Assembly: GCF_000620125.1 (NCBI RefSeq)
Contig: NZ_JHVL01000006.1
Coordinates: 1-64,000 of the forward strand
Source of the DNA: Clostridiisalibacter paucivorans DSM 22131
GTDB lineage: Bacteria; Bacillota; Clostridia; Tissierellales; Clostridiisalibacteraceae
DNA length: 64,000 nt
Direction of reading: 5' to 3'
A model generated the notes under the pieces. It searched no databases. It was not told the DNA's origin and saw nothing but the letters and a program-made list of their open reading frames with translations. Below, piece after piece: positions 1 through 7,780 of this stretch. Within the stretch, counting starts at the first letter, position 1. Every line of letters starts with the position of its first letter. Both the position numbers and the translations under genes were made by a program.

Positions 1-96
1 AAAGAATTATCCTTCGCTAATTATTCTATAAGTATATTTTAGCCTTAGGATATCTCTTTGTAAAAGTGTAATAAGAAATAAAATAAATTAATATGC

Positions 97-123
97 TTAG
101 AACACTTTTAAGAGTGGTTCTAA
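97..123 (+). promoter_or_regulatory. Inverted repeat in the leader of the ABC uptake operon
   Basis: TTAGAAC (97-103) pairs with GTTCTAA (117-123), and the intervening bases can add ACT/AGT pairs. It lies about 12 bases before the ribosome binding site of the substrate-binding protein and has no U-tract after it, so an operator or mRNA structure is more likely than a terminator. No Fur-box consensus is recognisable. Confidence 0.35.
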
Positions 124-149
124 ACATATTATACGAGGAGATGAATGAT

Positions 150-1145
150 ATGAAAAAAGTTTTGAATTTAAAATCGATTTTATTAGCTATCATGATAGTT
201 TTTGTATCTTTAGTGAATGTAGGCTGTGGTGGAAGTGCCAATGAAGATTCAATTGATGAAGGTGAAAAGGATGCTGCAAATAAAGAGATTGTGTTGAATA
301 CATTCGACCATGAGGTAAAATATGATAAAGTACCTGAAAGAGTAGTAAGTATGAACCTACATACTACTGAAAATTTATTGGCATTGGGTCTTGGAGATAT
401 GATTGTAGGAACAGCATATGGAAATGCAGAAATATTACCAGAATATAAAGATATATATGAGAGTATACCTGAATTGGCAGAAAAATATCCATCGATGGAG
501 GTACTTCTTTCGGTAGAACCAGATTTTGTATATGGAAGAAGTTCGGCATTTGGAGAAAAGGGGACAGCTTCTGTAGATACTTTGGTTGAAAATGGTATAA
601 TGCCCTATGTATCTAAGGCTACTTATACTCAAGGAGCAACAATAGAAGATACATTTGAAGATTTTTATAATTTAGGAAGGATATTTGATATAGAAGATAG
701 AGCGGAAGAGTTAGTAAATGAAATGAAGATGAAAATTGAAAATGTACAATCAAAGACAGATAAAATAGACAATAAATTGAGGATATTTGTATATGATAGT
801 GGAATGGATCAGGCATATACCGCAGGAAAGAGTCTTCAGACTAATATAATATCTTTAGCAGGAGGTAAAAATATATTTGATGATATAGAGAAGACATGGG
901 CTAAGGTCAATTGGGAAACTGTAGTTGAAAGGGACCCAAATTGTATAGTAATAAATGACTATGGCAATACATCAGCTGAAGAAAAGATAGAGTTTTTAAA
1001 AAGTAATCCTGCCCTTTCTGAAATAACAGCAATAAAAGAAAATAGATTTGTAATTTTACCATTACCCAGTGTATTTACAGGTGTGAGAAATGGGGATGCA
1101 GTTGAATATTTAGCTAAAGAATTTTATCCAGAATTATTCAAATAA
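150..1145 (+). CDS. ABC transporter substrate-binding lipoprotein (FecB/BtuF-like)
   Basis: Extracytoplasmic binding lipoprotein of a metal-chelate ABC importer. A basic, hydrophobic signal peptide (residues 1-25) ends at a lipobox-like NVGC with Cys26 as the likely lipidation site. The mature part has the periplasmic-binding-protein-2 pattern (PERVVSMN near the start, VLLSVEPDFV, then NWETVVERDPNCIVI). I chose the ATG at 150 because GAGGAG at 135-140 is well spaced from it; an upstream in-frame ATG at 93 has no site. The genes that follow, a FecCD permease and an ATPase, complete the importer. The substrate could be a ferric siderophore, haem or cobalamin. The cobalamin-dependent eut locus 20 kb away makes B12 tempting, but no B12 riboswitch precedes this operon. 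Confidence 0.85.
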   Translation: MKKVLNLKSILLAIMIVFVSLVNVGCGGSANEDSIDEGEKDAANKEIVLNTFDHEVKYDKVPERVVSMNLHTTENLLALGLGDMIVGTAYGNAEILPEYKDIYESIPELAEKYPSMEVLLSVEPDFVYGRSSAFGEKGTASVDTLVENGIMPYVSKATYTQGATIEDTFEDFYNLGRIFDIEDRAEELVNEMKMKIENVQSKTDKIDNKLRIFVYDSGMDQAYTAGKSLQTNIISLAGGKNIFDDIEKTWAKVNWETVVERDPNCIVINDYGNTSAEEKIEFLKSNPALSEITAIKENRFVILPLPSVFTGVRNGDAVEYLAKEFYPELFK

Positions 1146-1156
1146 TTTGGTGGAAA

Positions 1157-2212
1157 ATGATGATTGACATAGTTAGGAAAAACAAACTTATATTTTTTTG
1201 TATGTCCCTTATATTATTGCTAATTTCAATAATAATGGCAGTTGGATTAGGACCTGTAAATATAGAATTTGGAACAGTATGGAATGTGATATTTTACAAA
1301 ATTATGCCTGAATCGCTTAAACCTAATAGAATATGGAAAATAAGTACAGAAAAAATAATTTGGAATATAAGGACTCCTAGAGTTATATTAGGATGTATTG
1401 TAGGTGGAGGACTTGCCCTTACTGGTGTATCCATGCAGTCTTTTACTAAGAATCCATTATCTGAACCATATATTTTAGGGGTATCATCAGGGGCATCTAC
1501 TGGTGCTGTGGCAGTTGCATTAACTGGGGCATTAAAACATTTTGGTATATTTGCCATGCCTATGGGGGCCTTTTTTGGTTCATTGGCATCTTTAGTTCTA
1601 GTATATAATCTGGCTAAAACTAGACGGGGAATAATGCCAGTACGGCTTATATTGACAGGGATTGCAGTGTCTGCTATGTTTACATCTATAACTAATTTTA
1701 TAGTATTTAATGCCAAAAATGAAACTGGTATTAGAACTGCTATGTTTTGGATGATGGGAAGTTTAGCAGGGGCCAAATGGGATTATGTATTTATTCCTTT
1801 ATTTGTATTGGGTATTTCATTTTTAGTCCTTTTTTTCCTCAGTAGGGCGATGAATACCATGCTTCTAGGGGAACAAACTGCTATAACACTGGGAATAAAT
1901 ATAAATGTAGTTCGAAGGATTATAATTGTAGTATCATCACTTACAGCAGGGGTTATAGTAGCTGTAAGTGGTTCTATAGGATTTGTTGGACTAATTATTC
2001 CCCATATAGTGAGAAATATTATGGGTTCTAACCATAGATGGGTAATTCCCATGTCATTGATAAGTGGAGCTATATTTGTAGTATGGGCAGATGTAGCAGC
2101 AAGACTGTTGGTAGCACCACAGGAATTGCCCATAGGTATAGTAACTTCCATGACAGGAGCTCCATTTTTTGTATGGTTATTGAAAAAAAATAATTATTCT
2201 TTTGGAGGTTAA
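1157..2212 (+). CDS. FecCD-family ABC transporter permease
   Basis: Membrane subunit of the metal-chelate/cobalamin importer, 351 residues, the usual size for FecC/FecD/BtuC. The sequence is almost entirely hydrophobic helices and carries the family motif GLIIPHIVRNIMGSNHR in the C-terminal half, plus the GGGLALTGVSMQ segment near residue 80. A single permease gene implies a homodimer, as in BtuC. It starts 11 bases after the binding-protein stop (GGTGG site just upstream) and its end runs into the ribosome binding site of the ATPase gene, so the three genes form one transcription unit. Confidence 0.9.
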   Translation: MMIDIVRKNKLIFFCMSLILLLISIIMAVGLGPVNIEFGTVWNVIFYKIMPESLKPNRIWKISTEKIIWNIRTPRVILGCIVGGGLALTGVSMQSFTKNPLSEPYILGVSSGASTGAVAVALTGALKHFGIFAMPMGAFFGSLASLVLVYNLAKTRRGIMPVRLILTGIAVSAMFTSITNFIVFNAKNETGIRTAMFWMMGSLAGAKWDYVFIPLFVLGISFLVLFFLSRAMNTMLLGEQTAITLGININVVRRIIIVVSSLTAGVIVAVSGSIGFVGLIIPHIVRNIMGSNHRWVIPMSLISGAIFVVWADVAARLLVAPQELPIGIVTSMTGAPFFVWLLKKNNYSFGG

Positions 2213-2216
2213 ATAT

Positions 2217-2996
2217 ATGCACCTCAAAGTTGAACAATTGAAGTATAGAGTTGAAGATAAAATAATATTAAAAGATATAGATATGTATGTAAATCCTGGA
2301 GAGTTTATTGGATTAGTTGGTCCAAACGGCAGCGGGAAATCTACTTTACTGAAAAATATTTATAAGGTTTTGAAGCCTACTGTGGGAAATATATATTTGG
2401 ATGATTATAATCTAAATAATATGTCTAATAAAGAAGTATCTAAAAAGTTAGCTGTAGTATCCCAAGAATTTGATTCTGGATTTGATTTTTCTGTGGAAGA
2501 GATAGTAACTATGGGTAGATATCCTCAAAAAAGTTTTTATGAAACTAGTAATAAAGAAGATAGAGAGATAGTGTTAAATGCTTTAAGAAAAGTAGGGATG
2601 TTTGATTTTGTAGATAGAAGTTTTTTTAGCCTTTCTGGAGGAGAGAAGCAAAGGGTGCTCATAGCCAGAGCATTGGCTCAAAAAACGGATTTTATTATAA
2701 TGGATGAACCAACAAATCATTTGGATATAGGATATCAGATACAAATAATGGATTTAATTAAAGACTTGCAGATAACCACATTGACGGCAATACATGATTT
2801 AAACATGGCTGTGATGTATTGTGACCGTATATATGTTATGAAGGAAGGAAAAATAATTATATCGGGTAATCCTAAAGACATATTAGATAGAGCATTGATA
2901 AAAGATGTGTTTAATGTAGATTCTCATATTAGATATAATGGGATGCTCAAAAGGATACAAATAGATTTTATTTCAAAGAAAGATAGAATGATTTGA
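2217..2996 (+). CDS. ABC transporter ATP-binding protein (FecE/BtuD-like)
   Basis: Cytoplasmic ATPase that powers the importer formed with the two preceding genes. Walker A GPNGSGKST, signature LSGGEKQR and Walker B IIMDEPTNHLD are all intact, followed by the switch histidine (AIHDLNMA). The start at 2217 follows GGAGG with good spacing. An in-frame ATG at 2202 lies upstream of that site and inside the permease gene, so I did not use it. At 259 residues it matches the usual FecE length. A strong terminator follows at 3011-3043. Confidence 0.92.
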   Translation: MHLKVEQLKYRVEDKIILKDIDMYVNPGEFIGLVGPNGSGKSTLLKNIYKVLKPTVGNIYLDDYNLNNMSNKEVSKKLAVVSQEFDSGFDFSVEEIVTMGRYPQKSFYETSNKEDREIVLNALRKVGMFDFVDRSFFSLSGGEKQRVLIARALAQKTDFIIMDEPTNHLDIGYQIQIMDLIKDLQITTLTAIHDLNMAVMYCDRIYVMKEGKIIISGNPKDILDRALIKDVFNVDSHIRYNGMLKRIQIDFISKKDRMI

Positions 2997-3010
2997 TTAT
3001 AGTATAAAAT

Positions 3011-3043
3011 CTCCTTAAAAATTTAAATTTTTAAGGAGATTTT
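3011..3043. terminator. Bidirectional intrinsic terminator
   Basis: CTCCTTAAAA at 3011 pairs perfectly with TTTTAAGGAG ending at 3038, with T-rich DNA after it on the plus strand and A-rich DNA before it. It ends the uptake operon on the plus strand and the convergent lipoprotein gene on the minus strand. Confidence 0.8.
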
Positions 3044-3048
3044 TATGT

Positions 3049-3705
3049 CTAATATTCTATACCTTTGTTTTTAGATATATCATCTGAAATTATTGATGTT
3101 CCTTTAAGTACAGTACCTGATTCAACTGCAGGTTGAACTGATGGGTTGCTGGGATAATTTTCACCATCATGCTTAAGCCTTGCATAGAAACTTTCAATTC
3201 CTCCTCCAGCTACATGCATGATAATATCATTCCAGCCATTAGTTTTTTCTTCACTTATTATTATTGGATTATTAACTAGACTGAATTTAGATATAAATTC
3301 ATATTCTCCATCTTCTGATGAAAAAATAGCTCCACTACATCCACCAGAACCACAAACTGGCATTCCAACAAGGAATACAAAGGTTTCAGGATTTTCGTCT
3401 CCGTTTAGGTCGATTTTGTTATAATAGTATCTAATATCATCTCTGTCTTTTTCTAATTCATAAACCTTGGAAAAGGCTTCTTCTAATTCTTCATCTCTTT
3501 TAGTTTCTGATTTAACATATTCTAGATTTGAAAAATCTATTTCATCGGTATTCTCAAATTTAAGTAAATCATCTTGAGATATGTCTTCGGACTCACTATT
3601 TTCTGCATTTTCGTTAGCATCTTCTGTATTAGAATTTCCAGCACAAGCGGTTAAGGAAAATACTAATAGCAGTAGAACAATTGAAATATAACTTCTTTTT
3701 TTCAT
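3049..3705 (-). CDS. Lipoprotein of unknown function
   Basis: A predicted surface lipoprotein of 218 residues. The signal peptide has a basic start (MKKRS), a hydrophobic core and a clear LTAC lipobox, followed by a low-complexity acidic, Asn/Glu-rich linker of about 30 residues. The folded part contains a DLNGDENPETFVFLVG segment, typical of proteins with a repeat-like calcium-type loop, and a CGSGGC motif. The start is ATG at 3705, 8 bases after AAGGAG; a GTG at 3714 overlaps that site and is unlikely. It is convergent with the ABC operon and divergent from the carboxypeptidase. I do not recognise a specific family. Confidence 0.75.
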   Translation of the reverse strand: MKKRSYISIVLLLLVFSLTACAGNSNTEDANENAENSESEDISQDDLLKFENTDEIDFSNLEYVKSETKRDEELEEAFSKVYELEKDRDDIRYYYNKIDLNGDENPETFVFLVGMPVCGSGGCSGAIFSSEDGEYEFISKFSLVNNPIIISEEKTNGWNDIIMHVAGGGIESFYARLKHDGENYPSNPSVQPAVESGTVLKGTSIISDDISKNKGIEY

Positions 3706-3895
3706 TAAAATCACTCCTTAATCAATATTATATATATATTATAATGAGTATTAAAGTATTAAAATTTACAATAAAATTACATAATGATTACATATTATTT
3801 AAACTGATGATATAAGTATCATGATTTTTTAATGATTTAAAAATAGTTATGGGTTACAATATATATATAACATATGAAGAATGGAGGATTAAGAG

Positions 3896-4750
3896 ATGAG
3901 AATATTTAAGAAAGGCACTACATATGCAGTGGGTATATCTATAGTAATTGCATTAGCTGTAATATTATTAATAGATAGTGATGCTCCTGAAATTTATGGG
4001 GAGTCAGCTATAGTAGTAGATATTGATAATAATAAAATAATTTATGCTAAGAATATAGATAAGAGACTATATCCTGCCAGTACTACTAAATTAATGACTG
4101 CATTGATTATGGCTGATAGAAAAACAGAGAATGATATTTTCAACTATAGTGAAAGGGTAAGGAAATTGGATGGCAGAAAATTAGTGCTACCTCCAGGAGA
4201 AAAAATTTCTGCCAAAGAGGCTATGAACGCTATGTTGATTTTTTCAGCTAATGATGTAGCCCATATGATAGGAGAAAATATTGGTGGTAGTGTAGAAAAA
4301 TTTGCAGAAACTATGAATAAAAAGGCAATGGAATTAGATTTACAAGATACTAATTTTATGAATCCTAGTGGATTACCTGATGAAAATCATTATACTACGG
4401 CATTAGATCTATCTAAAATAGCAATGGAAGTAGCTAAATATCCATGGATTATGGACACTATATCTAAAGATGAGCATATGTTCATAACTGAGACTAGAAA
4501 GATACAAATTCCAATCAATAATACCAATCTTTTGTTGGGAATTAATGGATGTAATGGTGGGAAGACAGGTCATACCGATGCAGCAGGATGGTGCTTAGTT
4601 TCATTTTATGAAAGAGATGAGAAAAGACTAGTAGGGGTAGTTATGAAATCTCAAGATCAAGATACAGTATTTAAAGATATGGAAGTTATTATAGACTGGA
4701 GCTATGATAGGATAAAAGAAATAAAAAATATAAATATATTTAATATGTAA
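3896..4750 (+). CDS. D-alanyl-D-alanine carboxypeptidase (PBP5/DacF type)
   Basis: Membrane-anchored serine peptidase S11 that trims the terminal D-Ala of peptidoglycan stem peptides. The active-site motifs are complete: STTK (catalytic Ser62, Lys65), SAN (117-119) and KTG (223-225). An N-terminal hydrophobic helix (about residues 10-26) would anchor it or act as a signal. At 284 residues it lacks the C-terminal PBP5 beta domain and amphipathic anchor found in typical DacA/DacF, so it is a short catalytic-domain form. GGAGG precedes the ATG. It appears monocistronic. Confidence 0.9.
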   Translation: MRIFKKGTTYAVGISIVIALAVILLIDSDAPEIYGESAIVVDIDNNKIIYAKNIDKRLYPASTTKLMTALIMADRKTENDIFNYSERVRKLDGRKLVLPPGEKISAKEAMNAMLIFSANDVAHMIGENIGGSVEKFAETMNKKAMELDLQDTNFMNPSGLPDENHYTTALDLSKIAMEVAKYPWIMDTISKDEHMFITETRKIQIPINNTNLLLGINGCNGGKTGHTDAAGWCLVSFYERDEKRLVGVVMKSQDQDTVFKDMEVIIDWSYDRIKEIKNINIFNM

Positions 4751-4826
4751 CTTCTGTTACGGCAATATTTTTAAAGGGCTAGTAGAATAATGTTAAAGGT
4801 ACAGATTTTTAACTGAATATGAATTA

Positions 4827-5504
4827 TTATAGATTATTTAAAAGTTTAAAATCTTTGATAGTTATAGTTTTGGCATTAAAATCTATAAGTTTATCTTTCC
4901 GCATTTTATTTAATTCTCTAGACAATGAAGGTCTCCTGATACCGAACCTTTCGGCTAAAGCTTTTTTTGAAATATTAAGTTCTATAACTAAACTATTTTG
5001 TCTATAGTACTCATATATTAAAAAATCTATAATACGCTCTCTAATAGTTTTTAGTGAGATAGAGTTAATTTTATCTGTAAGTATAAGGGCTTTATCTGAT
5101 GTAGATTTAAGAAAATTTACTAAGAAAAGTTCATGCTTTTGACAGAGTTTAATGATTAGCTCTTTTTTTATGTGCAGAATAATGGTATTAGATCTACAAC
5201 TTATGGTCATTGGATAAATATTTTTACTAGAAAAAAGCAAATTCCCTCCAATAGTATTTGGTGCAGCAAAAGATGACAAAGTTAATACACTGCCCTTCTC
5301 ATCTATTTTTTGAACAAAAAGTTCCCCTTCTAAAATTATATCCATAGTACTACATCTTTCATTTTGAAAATAAAGGATTTCATCTTTTTTATGCTTAGAG
5401 ATTCTGCAAAGGGTAACATGGAAAAATGTTGATAGTTCTTCATTTGAGAACATGTTAAAAAGTTCCATATGAGATATTATATCAATATATTTTTTTATAT
5501 GCAT
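4827..5504 (-). CDS. Crp/Fnr-family transcriptional regulator
   Basis: A 225-residue DNA-binding regulator. Residues about 15-120 form a cyclic-nucleotide-binding-like beta-barrel (LEGELFVQKIDEKGSVLTL, NTIGGNLLF), and the C-terminus has a Crp helix-turn-helix (ISKKALAERFGIRRPSLSRELNKMRKDKLI). It lacks the N-terminal cysteine cluster of iron-sulfur FNR, so an [4Fe-4S] oxygen sensor is unlikely; the ligand cannot be named. It is transcribed away from the permease/RND operon, and the spacer holds a perfect 16-bp palindrome placed as a class II activator site for that operon. GGAGG precedes the ATG. Confidence 0.9.
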   Translation of the reverse strand: MHIKKYIDIISHMELFNMFSNEELSTFFHVTLCRISKHKKDEILYFQNERCSTMDIILEGELFVQKIDEKGSVLTLSSFAAPNTIGGNLLFSSKNIYPMTISCRSNTIILHIKKELIIKLCQKHELFLVNFLKSTSDKALILTDKINSISLKTIRERIIDFLIYEYYRQNSLVIELNISKKALAERFGIRRPSLSRELNKMRKDKLIDFNAKTITIKDFKLLNNL

Positions 5505-5518
5505 AAATTACCTCCATT

Positions 5519-5534
5519 AGTAACCAAGGTTACT
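5519..5534. promoter_or_regulatory. Perfect palindromic operator for the Crp/Fnr-type regulator
   Basis: AGTAACCAAGGTTACT is a perfect 7-2-7 palindrome. A TATAAT at 5556-5561 gives an expected transcription start near 5568, placing the palindrome centre at about -41.5. There is no good -35 hexamer at the proper spacing. This is the geometry of a class II Crp/Fnr activator site for the operon at 5610. Confidence 0.65.
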
Positions 5535-5609
5535 GATTATTTGTTTATTTAAAATTATAATATAAAAAAGATATATTATAAAGAAAAATGAACAATTGGA
5601 GGTAAAAAA

Positions 5610-6110
5610 ATGATGGAGTTTTTAAGATTAGATATTTTTACCATACTGTTATGGGTTATAACGGTTATGGCTTTTTTTATTTCATTATTAAAGGATAAAA
5701 ATAAAACTTTAAAATCCATGGCAAAATCTAAAAAGATGATGAAGAATATGGTTAGTCAGATTATAGCCATACTTCTTTTGATAGGACTGATGTTAACTTT
5801 TATGCCACCTGAAATTATAAAAGATTATTTAGGTAATGAAAATTCTTTTATAGCCACAACCATATCAGCATTAATAGGTAGTATTACTTTAATACCTGCA
5901 TTTGTAGCCTTTCCGTTGGTTGGATCCTTGGTAGATATGGGAGCTAGCTTAGTACCTGTAGCAGCTTTTTTAACCACATTAACCATGGTGGGTGTAGTAA
6001 CTTTTCCCATTGAAAGGAAAGAATTTGGTATGAGGTTTGCTTTAATTAGAAATTCTATGAGTTTCATATTTGCTATATTGATAGCTATTATTATGGGGGT
6101 ATTGATATGA
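5610..6110 (+). CDS. Half-size permease (DUF318/YraQ-like), first half
   Basis: A 166-residue membrane protein with about four to five helices. The core GSITLIPAFVAFPLVGSL followed by GAS is the repeat signature I associate with the DUF318/ArsP-YraQ permease family, which normally carries two such repeats in one chain of 300 or more residues. This gene and the next each supply one repeat and overlap by four bases (ATGA), so they are probably a two-subunit permease. GGAGG precedes the ATG. The transported substrate is unknown; the downstream RND genes suggest a role in export or stress resistance. Confidence 0.7.
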   Translation: MMEFLRLDIFTILLWVITVMAFFISLLKDKNKTLKSMAKSKKMMKNMVSQIIAILLLIGLMLTFMPPEIIKDYLGNENSFIATTISALIGSITLIPAFVAFPLVGSLVDMGASLVPVAAFLTTLTMVGVVTFPIERKEFGMRFALIRNSMSFIFAILIAIIMGVLI

Positions 6111-6676
6111 AATTGATTAAAAAAACAAAAGAGAACAAGTTGATAACTGGTATTATATTTATTTATATATTATTGAGTTTTTTAAATATAGATAAGGCAA
6201 CCACATCTATGAAAAATAGTACTTATTATATTATAGAAATGATTCAAATTCTTCCCATAGTATTTATAGTGACTGGATTAATAGAAGCCTGGATACCAAG
6301 GGAAATTATAATGAAAAACTTAGGAGAACAGTCTGGCCTAAAGGGAGGAATTATTTCTTTTGTTTTAGGTAGTATTTCTGCAGGACCTATATATGCAGCA
6401 TTTCCCATAAGCAAACTACTTCTTAAAAAAGGAGCTAGTATATACAATATAGTAATTTTACTTAGCTCTTGGGCGGTGGTTAAAGTACCCATGCTAGCTA
6501 ATGAAGCTAAATTTTTAGGACCAAGTTTTATGACTATAAGATGGATATTTACTATTATTTCTATATTTTTTATGGCCTATATAATATCTTTAATGGTTGA
6601 CAAGAAAAATATACCGGAGTTACTAGAAAAGTCTACAAATATGAATCAAGATGGAAATGGGGAGGAATTAAGTTGA
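6107..6676 (+). CDS. Half-size permease (DUF318/YraQ-like), second half
   Basis: Partner of the preceding gene, 189 residues, with about five membrane helices. It carries the matching repeat GSISAGPIYAAFPISKLL followed by GAS, aligned in position with GSITLIPAFVAFPLVGSL of its neighbour. Start ATG overlaps the upstream stop, and the end overlaps the TTG start of the adaptor gene, showing tight translational coupling. The soluble C-terminal tail of about 20 residues is polar. Function is inferred from the family only; substrate unknown. Confidence 0.7.
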   Translation: MKLIKKTKENKLITGIIFIYILLSFLNIDKATTSMKNSTYYIIEMIQILPIVFIVTGLIEAWIPREIIMKNLGEQSGLKGGIISFVLGSISAGPIYAAFPISKLLLKKGASIYNIVILLSSWAVVKVPMLANEAKFLGPSFMTIRWIFTIISIFFMAYIISLMVDKKNIPELLEKSTNMNQDGNGEELS

Positions 6677-7779
6677 AGAAAAAGGTAGTAACATCTATAA
6701 TTGTAATAATAATTTTGGGGGGACTTTTCTCAATTATTAAGAAGGAAAAAAGCCGGGACCATACTCAAGTTAATAATAATAAGGATTTAGGTATTCCAAT
6801 AAATACTACAGAGATTTCTATGGAAAAATTAGACAACAAAATTGTATATATGGGAGATTTAGTACCAAAGGAGATATCAAAGGTATCTTCTAAGGCTCAA
6901 GGACATATAGAAAAAATATATGTTGATAATGGTGACATGGTTAAAAAGGAACAAATTCTTATGAAATTAGAGGATAAAGATATAAAATTAAAAATTGAAA
7001 AATTAAATATACAACTAAAAGAGGCACAATTGAATCATGAGTATCTTTTAAAAGAATTAAAAAAGACCCACGAATTATTTGTTGAGGAAGCGATATCTAA
7101 AACACAGTATGAAAAAATAGAACATGAGGCAAATATGGCTGAATTAAAAGTAGAGGAGGTAAAATCTAGCTTAAAGGAACTTAGATCAAATTTGGAAGAT
7201 ACGGTTATTAGGGCTCCCATTGATGGAAGAATAACGGGATTAGACAATGTAGTTGGAGATATGGTACAGAGGGGAAATCCCATACTTATGATAGATAGTA
7301 TAAAAGAACTTTATGTAGAGGTTCAGATGCCAGAATCGGATATTATGAAATTGAAAAAAAGTAAAAAAGTATATTTGAACTTTCCTAAGATAGACAAAGA
7401 AATGGAATCAATGATAAGTAAACTACCTGAAAACATCAGTACAAAAACCAGGGTAGGAGCAGTTGAAATAGGGCCTATAAAATTAAAAGCCTATGAAGAT
7501 ATTATATTAGGTAGGACCATAGAAATATATTTTATTATAGAAGAATATTCTGAAGCTTTAGTGGTTGAAAAAGACGCAATAAAAACCATAGGCAATAAAA
7601 ATGTAGTATATTTAATAAAAGATAATAAAGCAATAAAGAAAGAGGTTAAACTAGGTTTTAGTCAAAGAAACAAGGTGCAAATAAATGGAGATATAAAAGA
7701 GGGTGAAATTGTTGCAAATAGTAATTTAGATTTATTATATGATGGTGCTAAGGTTTTTATTTTTGAAGGGATTGAGTAA
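6673..7779 (+). CDS. RND/HlyD-family efflux adaptor subunit
   Basis: Membrane-fusion (adaptor) protein of 368 residues, anchored by an N-terminal helix (residues 5-20). It shows the usual order: biotinyl-lipoyl-like half (KVSSKAQGHIEKIYVDNGDMVKKEQILMKLED), a long alpha-hairpin coiled coil (about 90-165), the second lipoyl half (VIRAPIDGRITGLDNVVGDMVQRGNPIL) and beta-barrel domains. It starts with TTG, overlapping the previous stop, with GGGGAGG upstream. It works with the RND pump encoded next; in a monoderm cell it would bridge only the membrane and wall space, since no outer-membrane factor gene is here. Confidence 0.88.
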   Translation: MKKKVVTSIIVIIILGGLFSIIKKEKSRDHTQVNNNKDLGIPINTTEISMEKLDNKIVYMGDLVPKEISKVSSKAQGHIEKIYVDNGDMVKKEQILMKLEDKDIKLKIEKLNIQLKEAQLNHEYLLKELKKTHELFVEEAISKTQYEKIEHEANMAELKVEEVKSSLKELRSNLEDTVIRAPIDGRITGLDNVVGDMVQRGNPILMIDSIKELYVEVQMPESDIMKLKKSKKVYLNFPKIDKEMESMISKLPENISTKTRVGAVEIGPIKLKAYEDIILGRTIEIYFIIEEYSEALVVEKDAIKTIGNKNVVYLIKDNKAIKKEVKLGFSQRNKVQINGDIKEGEIVANSNLDLLYDGAKVFIFEGIE

Positions 7780-7780
7780 A

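Noticed and set aside
1294-1776. 160-residue minus-strand ORF
   Set aside because: Antisense shadow of the FecCD permease, with no ribosome site and shadow-type composition.
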